DNA from: Planococcus citri
Taxonomy: Eukaryota > Arthropoda > Insecta > Hemiptera > Pseudococcidae
NCBI RefSeq assembly: GCF_950023065.1
Contig: NC_088681.1
Coordinates: 54,470,836 to 54,534,835 of the forward strand
Length of the DNA: 64,000 nucleotides
Direction: 5' to 3'
Below, piece after piece: positions 12,601 to 22,535 of this stretch. Every line of letters starts with the position of its first letter. The stretch's first letter is position 1. The notes beneath the pieces are model-generated. The model saw only the letters and a program-made list of their open reading frames with translations. It ran no database searches and was not told where the DNA came from. The position numbers were made by a program, and so were the translations under genes.

Positions 12601-13870
12601 TTTTTTATTATTTATTTTTTTTAAAATCGAGAGGCAGTTCTCACTTCGTCTCGATTTGAGTTCAAGGTATTTCATACAGGTACTAATAAATTAATATTAA
12701 ATATCGCAAAGGTATTTTTCTTTATTCGAGTATTAGTAATTCGTGGAAAAGCATACACCAGACAAATCACATTAGCTGATAGAGAAGTAATCAAAGTTGA
12801 TAAACCTGACCAAACGATGACCGAATGCAAAGACTACAGCATCGGCGATGATGGTCAAACAAGTGACACTAAAGTAAGTAGGTACCTCTACACGCAGCTA
12901 CCTAACTACCAACAAGTAAAAACAGAATTTTCATAAAAGTTTAATAGACTAGTTCATACATTAATAAAAATCACATTTTTTTTCATAATAGCGCGAAGCA
13001 ACACCACAAGACGATACACAGGCGACTCAATTTCTTTCAAAATTATCTGTAAACCCTGAAAACCGCTTAGAAAAAGTACAAATACTCCCGATGTTATTCT
13101 TTCGCACGTTCGCATCCAAACTGGCCACTTGCACACATTTAAATATAGCATTAATTCCAAAAATTATCGCCGAAAATCAGTTGAAGAAAGTTGATCAATA
13201 TCTATACACGATACATCGGGTAAGGAACCAAAACTCTGGTAAAATTTACCATCTGAACTCTTACTTTCAATTCAATGAAAAAATAACTACCTACAGCATA
13301 TTATGTAATTTTTAATAACCTTATTCGATATTTCAGATTTGGCATCGTACCACAATTATAACCTTTGGTGTAAGTAAAATCATACCACGATGTCGATATG
13401 ACCCTGAAACACAACTCAAAGGTTCCTATACAGTAGAATCATTATATTTACCTATACCTGGCTCTGCAACAGACCTAAGAGATTTCCCTACAGCAGGAAT
13501 AGTATTTCGGCTCGTGCAATACGTAGCCAATGGGAGACTCTATCAAGCTCTCATTGTAATTCACACTGATCTCACTGCTAAACCAAGCAACTGTAGCAGA
13601 ATCTGTTCGAAGCGATTAGAGTTGCAAGGATGGGGCAGGATAACAAATGAGGATAGTGAAACAGGATTCACCTATGTATGTCCTCTCACGACAGATATTG
13701 TACAACGTTTAGAACTTTACATAAATTCCACTGGGTTGGATCTCCAATTGACCAAGTTTCCCATACGTACTGGCAACAAGTATGAAGAAATGTCCACTAA
13801 AGATGTAACTAAAGACATTGATGATAAGTTGAAATATTTTATTGATGAAGGTGTTTTGGAGAAAATTTAG
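9665..13870 (+). CDS. Gene B: secreted dsRNase-like protein, 8 exons, about 502 aa
   Basis: Predicted exons: 9665-9746, 9906-10183, 10286-10345, 10559-10600, 10845-10967, 12712-12873, 12992-13219 and 13337-13870. Exon sizes and phases match gene A (82, 278, 60, 42 and 123 nt identical; later exons differ by whole codons), so A and B are a tandem duplicate pair. Differences that matter: the cysteine of LQCDEY in A is Phe here (LQFDKY), and the histidine in A's FFHTFASK is Arg (FFRTFASK). If that His is the relic of the RGH catalytic histidine, B cannot be a normal nuclease. Exon 8 has a 10-codon insertion near its start relative to A. Intron 5 is 1.74 kb because it contains the inverted-repeat element at 11253-12513. 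The product is predicted to be secreted (MNFSNFFSSFAITFLL signal peptide). Confidence 0.7.
11253..12513. repeat. 1.26-kb inverted-repeat element inside intron 5 of gene B
   Basis: The left end CGCAATCAGTTTGGTC pairs with GACCAAACTGATTGCG at the right end. Long stretches in between are also inverted copies: TTCGAAAGGGCATTGCATT near 11411 with AATGCAATGCCCTTTCGAA near 12358, and TCGAGATGGCATC with GGGATATTTTAATGGGA-type sequence nearer the centre. The corresponding intron of gene A (4919-5298) lacks it, so it inserted after the A/B duplication or was lost from A. A transcript through this intron could fold into a long hairpin. Confidence 0.75.
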
Positions 13871-13987
13871 TCTGTAAAAATGTTTATAAACTTTCTCGAG
13901 ATTTGTACCTAAATTTGATTTTTTATTTGAAAGTAAATTTTTATATAATTTTAACGAAGTATTCAACTGGTTTTTAAGCAATTCAAT

Positions 13988-13993
13988 AATAAA
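13988..13993 (+). terminator. Poly(A) signal AATAAA of gene B
   Basis: AATAAA lies about 118 bases after the gene B stop codon, within a segment otherwise conserved with gene A (TTTTTAAGCAATTCA, then ACAATACATCCACTTTC). Confidence 0.55.
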
Positions 13994-14049
13994 TGTTCAG
14001 ACAATACATCCACTTTCTTTCATGGTATGACGAAGACACTAATAGGCAA

Positions 14050-14870
14050 AATGGCCGTGTTCCCAGATTTGGAAAATTATGACGGCTTATTGTTGGATAC
14101 CCTGCGAGGGCACAGGTTGTTGTTGCTAGATGTAGTCTCTAGGTAGTAGCTCGGATCATCAAGAGGAGCCAGTCCCTCAGGACAGATGAGAAGGCAAAGA
14201 CAACACCAGGGGTATTCTGTGCATCCACATCGTGCGGGGTGGTAACATGTTGCTGTTCGATGGATTCGGAATTGATAAACATGGCTAAAGCAGAATTCTC
14301 CAGTGGGTGGAATGACAGGGAGGAGTGGCAAGTCAAAGGCTAATCCTCTACATAAATACGGATTACAAACAAGAATGCATAAGAGCTGCAGAACACCAAC
14401 AACTCACTCGTTCCAGCCCCAGGGAAGCGCAAGAGCTTCAGAGTGAGAAGGTGAATACCAGCGCTTAAAAACTGGCAAATTCGGCTATGGGAGTAAACCC
14501 CAACAGAAAATCATGGTGGAAGGCAATGGGAAACCAAAACCATTACATTTCCCTAGAATTATATGGACATCAATTTAGCATTGATCCTAAGTCTCCGTCA
14601 GGCTGATCTTCATCCGCCAAGGCAGCCGGATAGGGTGCTAAGAATATGCAGAGTCAAAATCAAAACAAGGCAGAACAACATCAACATTGCAATCTGTAAT
14701 GTGAGAACTTTGTACAAAATTGGAAAACTCGCTAATGTAATTATGGAAGCCAGGAGATTACAAATCCACGTATTATGAAATAAGCGAGACCCGATGGACT
14801 GGAAATGGTAGAAACCAGGTAGATAAAGATTAACAACAAACTCACCGGCCAACTCTCCCTTCAAGACCCT
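14050..14870 (+). pseudogene. Degraded RTE-type LINE fragment (5' region plus start of endonuclease)
   Basis: The region at 14480-14550 contains the GGAAGGCAATGGGAAACC block seen in the 5' part of many insect RTE-type non-LTR elements. After it, one frame at about 14640-14780 encodes NIAICNVRTLYKIGKLANV, which resembles the N-NVRTLxxxGKLxNV start of the apurinic-type endonuclease domain. A shifted frame then reads a relic of the SETRWTGNG motif at about 14780-14815. Frame breaks and the absence of any reverse transcriptase mark it as a dead 5' fragment. Which clade it belongs to is uncertain. Confidence 0.6.
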
Positions 14871-17702
14871 GAAAGAAACTATCAGATAGGTACGCTAGAA
14901 ACCGGCTAATATAGATGGAAATATACGCTATCTCCTGTAAAGGAGTGCAACTATAACAACGACAATTGTTGGGTAACTCCAAAAAAAAATTTCAAGCAAA
15001 ATTCCCACCCCTCAACCCACACCTCTCGGAACGCGTTTTTTGTGAGAAAAATTCTGTATCCATGAGTAGTGGAGAGAAAATTCTGGTACCATGTGGAATG
15101 TGTAGGGGAAGCCTGGGCCTTCCAACACAGTTTTTTTTCTCAAAATTTTCCATCATAGTGGTGGGGGTAAAATTGACAAAAGAAAACTTTGAACCACCAC
15201 AGCTCCGAATTGAAGCGTTGGGCACAAAAACCGTTTTAGCCAAAATATGTCTTTTTACATACAATTACTTTCTTCCTACCAATCCATAAAATTAAAATTC
15301 TGTCTGCAAAAAGCCTCATATTTTGTCAAAATGTTCATCTACTGAAGTTAGCAAGGATTGCAATCATGAGCTCTGTGAATAAAAAAATACGTACCTACTA
15401 CAAATGTGATGCGCTCTGTGAAATGGGACCACAAGTCGGAAAATGAAATTGTTCAGTACATTAAAATAATCGAATTGTGATGACAAATATCGATTTTCAG
15501 GTTTTGTTATATTTTGAAAGAACACACTTCTAAGAACTTGTGTACAAATTTTCAGCGCAAACTATTGGTTAGTTCGTCCGTAATTATGTGTTATAAAAGC
15601 GCATATCAGATTTTTAAAAAGGATCACAAGTCGGTAATCACGTTTTGGTGATGTTTTTCTGCTCTTTCCTGTTATTTATGTTAGTTTCACAATAAAATTA
15701 GTTGTATACAATTAGAAAACCCATTTTTAAAAATGTTTTTGGTGGCTGGGTGACTGTGGTGACAGCTTGGCACGCCGAAGGTCGCAGGTTCGAGTACAGC
15801 TGCCGGCAAAAATTGTAAAAAATTTTTTTCACTCATTTCTGTTTCAAGTCGTGAGTTTTTGTAAAATTATCATTTTTTACACATTTTTACGTTTTTTTTT
15901 CAAATTTCTTGCGTCATTTTCCTACTTTTGGTGAGTAATGAATTTATGCATGCCTTGCATAATATCAGAACCATCCATCCATATAATGTATTTTTTTTTA
16001 CTGCATCGCATGGTACCCAGGATACACATATTAAAATTTCAGATCGATATGTAAAGTGGTGTAGAGGGTACTTGGGACTCCATGTTACCACTCTACAGTG
16101 GTAATTTGATGCCCAGGCCGGAGGCTGCACTGAGCCAGATGCAACGCCATCTGGTGGACTGGTTCAGGGAAGCTGACGGCCGAGAGTAAGATACAGAGTA
16201 GCTTCGCAGTTTCCTAATTCTTTCTCACCGAGCAGTATCTAGTTTTCACGCTGACTTATACAGCTTTTATAGGAAACGCCCTTTAGCAGAATCTTTCGCT
16301 TTGTTGAATGGTAATGATTGTACATTGTAGCAACATGTACTGTATGTCGTTTCATGTGCTTGAATAAATATTCAGAGTAAATTGCTTTGGCCATTTATTG
16401 TGTTGGTATTTATAAGAGTACATTTGTGTGTGGTAGAACTGAGATAGGTATTTCTATACCTTGGGACTTTTGGTCTAAACGGCCTTATCAACTTCGGTGG
16501 CCTCTGAGCCAGGTGGTGTTTGAGTCAGAGGACTTCGAAAGAGAAAGTTAAGGTTTTACCATTACAGTGGTTTTGAAGTAAAAAAATAATATATGCTCGG
16601 AAACTCAAAAAAACTTTGAACTGATTTTTCTCAAAAAGCATTTTTCCAAAATTAAAACTTTGAGGCGCCGTGTCTCGGGTATTTTTCAACCAATTTTCAA
16701 TATTTTTATCTCAGAATGTTCGGAATGAAGTCCTCTAATAATTAAGCAAAAAAAAATCAATTTCGATTTTTCCGACTTGACAAATTCAAGTTGAGGTCAA
16801 AGCAATTCAGTTACAATTCCCACATTCTTTTCAAATTTAAACACGTCTCCACAATGCTTGGAAAAAAAAAACTTCAAAATGAAAATATTGCAATGTCAAA
16901 CTCACAAAAAGTTACCAAGAATGGGCAAATTACCCAAAAATTGTTCAGATCTTCAACTCAAAATCAGTAAATGCAGAAAATACAAATTTCAATATTTCAA
17001 TTTTCAAGTTTTAATAAAATCTGTTTCAAATCCAAAAAGTACCTATGTACCATACACAGACACACGTGTTCAACAAATCTTACCAAAATTCAAAAACTTT
17101 GAAAAAAAAATCCCAAAATTGTACTAAAAAGTCATCTAAAATTCATTGTAGATCATGAATTGGTTCAAAATCAGATAGTGTTGTCCCAAAATCAAGAGGT
17201 AATTTACGCAATTGTAGAAAAATCAGGTCAACGTCTCATGACAGTATGAATTAAAAAAAGTGATTCCAAAAATAGTCTAATGATAAATTATACCTACTTA
17301 CAATTTATATTTTTTAAATGGAAATTACAAACCATAAAAAATTGACCAATTTTATTCCAAATTTGGCTTGCCAGTGGAGGAAAAAATTTTCTGACCAAAA
17401 CTGACCAGTGAAGAGGAATAAGTAAATCGTTTGAAAAAACAATTTTTTAGCATTTTTGAAGGTCCTTTACCCATACTAAATATTCTGAAAAAAATTGTAC
17501 GTTGCGTATCTTATCTATAGATGTGATAAACATATAGGTACATATCATTTTATTTTTACAAGTTGCACATTTTTTTCTTGGGTCAGAATTTTCCTATTTT
17601 TAAAGAGGACTAAAAAAAATGAATATGTAGAAAAGGAAATCGAGAGGCAAAATATAGAATTACGTACGAAGATTGATTTTAGAAATGGAATACGCAGCCC
17701 TT
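14871..17702. other. Spacer up to element 1, possible LTR-like relic near 16080-16570
   Basis: No gene is recognised. The stretch 16083-16570 begins TGTTACCACT, has higher G+C, contains AATAAA at about 16363 and ends near CCATTACA, as a relic LTR might. No second copy, target duplication or coding region supports that. The rest is AT-rich. Confidence 0.3.
15741..15810 (+). other. tRNA-like segment, possible SINE head
   Basis: GGTTCGAGTAC at about 15787 resembles an RNA polymerase III box B, with a box A-like GGCTGGGTGAC 40 bases upstream. GGTGGCT and AGCTGCC could form an acceptor-like stem with two wobble pairs. The T arm does not fold properly, so it is not a functional tRNA. The following sequence is A- and T-rich. 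Confidence 0.3.
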
Positions 17703-18171
17703 TGTAAATATAATGATATTATGTACCACTTGGTGATACTTGCATAAGCTGAATACTCTGAGAATATTACTTACCCCGGCTGGAGGCTATACCAATTATA
17801 TCACACAATAAATCAAATGTAGTCACGTGTAAGACACTATGTATTAAACGTAAAAGAATAAACACAATTAAATACCTTTGAAGAAGGTTTTTAGTATCAA
17901 CACGATACTTTACACTTAACACTAATTACTTATAATTAAACACAATTAAAACTAATATAATACGCTTTCTTGCCAATTATGGCTATGATACACCACCGAG
18001 ATTATACCGCGTCAACACGTCCGATCACTACGTACCTCAACAATATAACAATCGGCCGCAGCGCCGCTCCGTGGGCTTGTAGCCCTGTGTCGCGACGCTT
18101 GATCAGTGTTACCAACACATATACTTAACCCTATATAACCCTTACAGGTCCGGCATATCTCCCCTCTATCA
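17703..18171 (-). repeat. 3' LTR of element 1 (469 bp)
   Basis: On the minus strand it starts TGATAGAGGGGAGATATG and ends with TACA, the usual TG...CA termini. It matches 34347-34815 except for two substitutions (A versus G near 18014, T versus G near 18099). A TATA-box candidate, TATATAG on the minus strand, is at 18131-18137. Upstream of it (18172-18185 on +) the minus strand reads CAGGGGCATA, the likely though weak polypurine tract. Confidence 0.92.
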
Positions 18172-19501
18172 TATGCCCCTGCGTGGCTTTACTCAATGAG
18201 TATAACCAGTCGTGGAAAGCACGGATAAGAGAGAGAAAGATATGTCGAAGCTGTAAGGCTGGTCCCTGTGGGAGCAGTCTCTGCCCCTCGTGGTGTTCCA
18301 CTGTGGGAAATTCGAGGCAGAGTAAATCCAAATTTAGCCCACTGTGCGCGTAGCAATACCCCCAAAGCTCCCCTTCGCGACCCTGCACCACCCGCTGTCG
18401 CATCCGAAGATACGAGCAGCGAATAAGGACAGAATACGCGAAGTTGAAAACATTGGGTAAGTATGAACTATCTAGCGACAGAATACAAAAATAAAGACTT
18501 TTTCCCTATTCTACTAATTTTTTCAAACTCCAGAATCAAAATGGATAGACGAGACAAAAATTAGACTAGCGAACCGAATGTCTGGTTACTGTGAACCAAC
18601 GTAGAAGGTACGTGTCGTCTACCTGTGGTAGTGAGTCGTGGTGAAACTCGAGTGTGAAAAATTACAAAAAACTTAGAACTTCTAAAAATTATAATAAGTT
18701 TACAAAAAATTAGGACTGTTTTGATGTGTCGAAAATACAAAACTTATGAAATAATATAACTGATTTGTCAAATCTTACAAAATAAAACTAAATCTAATCA
18801 GTCCTTTCGAAAATAAAAATCTTATAGATAAACAAAAATTAATCAGTCTGTGACCGAATCAAAATTACATGTAATCATAATACAACAATCAGCATAATAT
18901 ATCAATCGAAAAATACAACGTAGCGAGTAAAATAATCGAACCAAAAGAAAGATGATAATCGTCGAGTGTTAAAGTTGACTTCTTCGAATACATATAACGA
19001 CGTTGAAATAAAACGTTGGCGGAATGTTACCTCGCCTTGGTTGCGATGATGCCAAGTCAGTGGCGACTATGATGGTACTTCGACGATTGCTGTTAAAAAA
19101 TTTTGATTAATAAAGTACCCTGTGGGTAGTTATTACAAAATGTCGATTTCTTTCGCTGTGCGAATAGATACGAAAATAGTTCGACTCATTTTTTGAAGTT
19201 TTACGTTAGTCCACTCGATTTTGAAAAATTAAACAAAGTTCAAAACTATAAAAAATAAATAAGACTTCGAGTGGAAGATTTTTTAAGAAAAATACTGGTG
19301 AAATTGGTCCCTAGGTTCAAACCTTTTTTGAATTTATCAGTACCTACTTTTAATCGGGTAGGTATTTACAATTTTGCGATTGACATTGTAATTTCAAAAA
19401 TAGCCAAAATTTCTATCTTTTCTGAGTCGTACGTAGTTGTTAATTTTCACCAGATTTTATGTATTAGACTGTGTCTAAGTCGTGTTTACGATTGTATCGT
19501 A
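18172..19501 (-). other. Element 1 spacer between ORF3 and 3' LTR
   Basis: A non-coding 1.3-kb tail of the element. Its LTR-proximal part (GAAAGCACGGAT near 18216) resembles the matching part of element 2 (GGAAGCACGGAT near 46781), which supports the LTR edge in both. The remainder is AT-rich and shows no coding signal. Confidence 0.5.
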
Positions 19502-22132
19502 TTAGCTCTCTGGCATGTCAGCATCTTCGTGGTTGATTGTAGCGTTTACACTATCTTTGTCGCTGTTCGTTTCGCCTTGTTGGCGTTGAGGTTTCGGTGT
19601 ACTAGTAAGGAAGTTTGCTGCATTTTGCGACTTATTCGGCGATGATCCTGTTGATCCTTGCGTCGTATTTATCGGCGCCTGTGGCGTACTAGGGTTGGAC
19701 GTTGAAGGGTATTCTGAAAATGGAACCGTTCCTGGTAGAACAGTCGTTTCCACTCCTTCTTCCATTTTTTCAGGTGTATTTGGGCTGTGTCCAGTGTACT
19801 CAGTTTTTCCATCTCGCAAAATGGTGAAAGCTGGTTTATCGACCGTTGGGGGTAGCCCTTGGTGTTTTGCAACTTGGTTGTTGACAAATGGTTGCATTTG
19901 TTGAGTTTCAGGAGCATGTTGCTTAATTGTTTGATTTAACTCTTCGTAGGCTTGGTCAAATCTTGTCGTCGAAATATTCATCATTTGTTGTCCTCCAGGT
20001 ACTTCAACCATCTTTTGTACCGTTTCCGGTGTGGTTTCAATACCTTCCATTGCAACGTGTTGTTGCGCTTGTTGCGCTTGTTGAACGTTGAACTGCTCCA
20101 AGTTGGCTTGACTAAGTCCAGCGTTTACGAGTATATTGTCGTTAGCTCCAGCTTGTTGCTGACCAATCGGTATATAGTCCGTTCCTGGACTTTCGAATTG
20201 TAATTCGGCTTGTTTTTCCGGAAATTCATCGTCTTGTGGAACGAAATGTTGAGATGATTGCGAGTATTCCGAAGAATTATCATCGTCGTAATATTGGAAG
20301 GCGTCTTCTTCCCCTTCGTTCTCTTCACGTTCCCGCTCTTTCGGATCTTTTGGCGGCATGATGAGGTCGTCGCGGATTGCGAATACGTAATCGTGATAGA
20401 CCTCTGGTTCAAACCACGGTCCGAAATCGTCCATGTTCGGTCGCATGTTGCCGAAAAAGTTTTCAGGTCCCATTATCTCTACTATACCATTGTAGGTTCT
20501 AGACCAAGAGTCTGTAAATACCTTCGTGTAAGCCTCTACGAGCTGCTCATTCTGGTCAGGGAAATACATCAGCGGCATAATGTAGATTTCTCTTACATTA
20601 TACTTTCGCATTAGTCTTAGTAGTACCGCATAATGATCGCGGAAAGTCCTCGCAGACATGCCATTAAACATATCCCAGTTTCCAATCGAGTACATGACTC
20701 GTGGTGGTGCGTGTTTTAGCTTCGTTAACGTATCGATGAGGTCAACGATACTCAAATCACGTCGGTATAGTCCTGGATGTAATGCTTGTAGCATATTCTC
20801 TCGTAGTCGTAGCATATACTGGACCATTCCCCAGATATACCCATCTCCCATCATTAGGACATCTTGAGCTGCAATTGCAGTGTATACGCCGTTTGTGGCT
20901 TGATTGTTAAACGTCGCAAGAAGTGAATATCGACAAGGATAGAATTGTAGTGGAAAAAATGGAAATAAAGTCGTTGCTTTTATCGCATATCGTCGAAAAA
21001 ATCGATCGTGTTCTCGTTTCGTCTGTGCGAAAGGTCCTTTACGATCACGTTCCTGTTTGCTTCGACTTTTTGTCTGTTGAGTTCGATAAATGCTGCGTGT
21101 TTGTGTCGATGGCGTGTGTAGCGCAGGTGGTATCAATTTGCCTTGATCGTCGTATTGTGGTACCTGGTCCATAACCGAAACGTGAGGAGGTACCTGGTCA
21201 GGTCTGGCTGCTGCCAGATTTACGTTGGCATTTGGTGCCATTTGCTGCTGTGCTGCTGCGGCACGTTGTTGATTTGCTTTCGACATTCGAATGTTGCCGG
21301 GGGATACTCCTCTTGGTAGCCGTGGCGGCGGCATTTGATGTTGTAACATCTGTTGTTGTGAATTGTAAGTTGGAGTCGGAGCTCTGCCTCTTATCGCTGG
21401 GTTTGGCGCAAAGCTCTTCTGAATATTGCCTGTTGGCAAATTTTGACCTTGTGTACTTTTTAGTGGTGGTCTGTATTCGTGTATCGGACGTTGAATATTT
21501 TCGAAGTCAGGTTGGATTGCAGCTGCAGCTGCGTAGGACGCTGGTGACGATGTTGATGTACCAGGTTGGTTTGTGTTATCAGATTGAACTGATAATACGT
21601 TCGCAGCTGTGCTGAGAATAACGGATGCGTCGTCAGCGTTTCTCGCTGGTGTAGTCGATCTTGATCGTGATCGATTCTCATTAGCTTTAGATAAAGCTAA
21701 TTGGTAAAGGCTTTTAGTCTTAGCGAGTTGAGTTTTTGTACTCGTAAGTTCTGCCTGTAGCTTCGCTACCAAGGCTTGGGTTTGCGCAATTTGTTGCTCA
21801 CTAGTGGCGTGACTATCCTGCCAGAATTGAGCTTCAATTTCCACCGTCGCGTTTGCCAGCGCACGTAAGTCTAGCGCTTGTAGCGTTGTCTGCATTAAGT
21901 GAAATTGTGAGGCGTAAAGCGTCTTGTTACACTGAGCGCGTGGGCAGAGGACCATTTGTTGTCCGTTGGCATTTGCCTCATTGCACATGTCTCTTACGCA
22001 TGCTGCGTGGAATACGTGTTTGCAGTCACTTGTTGCGAGTATGGTGGCGGCGTCCTTTAGGTCTGCCGTGATCGCCGGTTTGAAGATTACGAGTTGGCAT
22101 TTTTCGCACGTTAGTGCTGGAAGCGACGACAT
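19502..22132 (-). CDS. ORF3 of element 1: RING finger plus SGNH-like protein, 876 aa
   Basis: Residues 9-68 form a RING-like zinc site: C9-x2-C12, C37-x-H39-x2-H42-x2-C45, C63-x4-C68. Residues about 105-165 are a Gln/Lys/Ala-rich coiled coil, then a Ser/Pro/Gln-rich linker. Residues about 370-610 resemble an SGNH/GDSL hydrolase core: MMGDGY at 428 (GDG where GDS is expected), SIGNWD around G484 (block III-like) and IYIMPL after it. The nucleophilic serine is absent, so catalysis is unlikely. The C-terminal 270 residues are Gln-rich and acidic. It sits where env would be in an errantivirus, but no signal peptide or transmembrane helix is visible. The RING suggests ubiquitin-ligase activity; that is inference. 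The ATG directly follows a splice acceptor-like TTCACAG. Confidence 0.8.
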   Translation of the reverse strand: MSSLPALTCEKCQLVIFKPAITADLKDAATILATSDCKHVFHAACVRDMCNEANANGQQMVLCPRAQCNKTLYASQFHLMQTTLQALDLRALANATVEIEAQFWQDSHATSEQQIAQTQALVAKLQAELTSTKTQLAKTKSLYQLALSKANENRSRSRSTTPARNADDASVILSTAANVLSVQSDNTNQPGTSTSSPASYAAAAAIQPDFENIQRPIHEYRPPLKSTQGQNLPTGNIQKSFAPNPAIRGRAPTPTYNSQQQMLQHQMPPPRLPRGVSPGNIRMSKANQQRAAAAQQQMAPNANVNLAAARPDQVPPHVSVMDQVPQYDDQGKLIPPALHTPSTQTRSIYRTQQTKSRSKQERDRKGPFAQTKREHDRFFRRYAIKATTLFPFFPLQFYPCRYSLLATFNNQATNGVYTAIAAQDVLMMGDGYIWGMVQYMLRLRENMLQALHPGLYRRDLSIVDLIDTLTKLKHAPPRVMYSIGNWDMFNGMSARTFRDHYAVLLRLMRKYNVREIYIMPLMYFPDQNEQLVEAYTKVFTDSWSRTYNGIVEIMGPENFFGNMRPNMDDFGPWFEPEVYHDYVFAIRDDLIMPPKDPKEREREENEGEEDAFQYYDDDNSSEYSQSSQHFVPQDDEFPEKQAELQFESPGTDYIPIGQQQAGANDNILVNAGLSQANLEQFNVQQAQQAQQHVAMEGIETTPETVQKMVEVPGGQQMMNISTTRFDQAYEELNQTIKQHAPETQQMQPFVNNQVAKHQGLPPTVDKPAFTILRDGKTEYTGHSPNTPEKMEEGVETTVLPGTVPFSEYPSTSNPSTPQAPINTTQGSTGSSPNKSQNAANFLTSTPKPQRQQGETNSDKDSVNATINHEDADMPES

Positions 22133-22244
22133 CTGTGAAGCAAAATGAAACGAAAAATACGCGGTAAATTCGGCACTTGTTCACGGATGTTTCGATTTTA
22201 CGTAAATAAAGTCATGCATTAAAAAGCAAAATAAATATGTGTTG

Positions 22245-22535
22245 TTATTTACACTCACCGTCTTCGTCGTTATTAGTACTTTTCGTACTTGAAGTTGGCT
22301 CGTCTGGTCCAGGTTTAGCCTCTTTCACGATTTTTCGTGCAATTCTGATCCAGTCACCGGGTTTGGTGGCAAGCCCGAATCGTTGTGTGTGATATGCACA
22401 AAAATCGCGGTTCTGAGTGGCTAGTACTTCGGATTCGTCAACGTTCGGATTTGTCGACACTTTCCACTGCGGGTCTATGTCCGCGAGCCGTTTTTCGATC
22501 GGTGGAAATTCGTAGACTTTCTCACCTTCCGACAT
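22245..22535 (-). CDS. Small ORF of element 1 upstream of ORF3, 96 aa
   Basis: The ATG-initiated frame encodes a hydrophilic protein (MSEGEKVYEFPP..., with an FCAYHTQRFG stretch, then an acidic Ser/Thr-rich tail). It is not related to anything I recognise. Codon use and length look protein-like, and it lies on the same strand as the rest of the element. A GTGAGT donor-like site (GT at 22258-22257) falls just before its stop codon, and the next acceptor-like site is right at the ORF3 ATG. If that 126-nt intron were removed, this frame would run out of phase into ORF3. It may be an upstream ORF or a separate accessory protein. Confidence 0.45.
   Translation of the reverse strand: MSEGEKVYEFPPIEKRLADIDPQWKVSTNPNVDESEVLATQNRDFCAYHTQRFGLATKPGDWIRIARKIVKEAKPGPDEPTSSTKSTNNDEDGECK

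Noticed and set aside
15741..15804. tRNA gene
   Set aside because: Box A and box B are present, but the T arm does not pair and the acceptor stem needs two wobbles; at most a SINE head.
16083..16570. Solo LTR
   Set aside because: TG start and AATAAA are present, but there is no second copy or target duplication.
20258..21615. Open frames on the + strand within ORF3 of element 1
   Set aside because: They are the complement of a long, motif-bearing coding region, and none has a recognisable domain.
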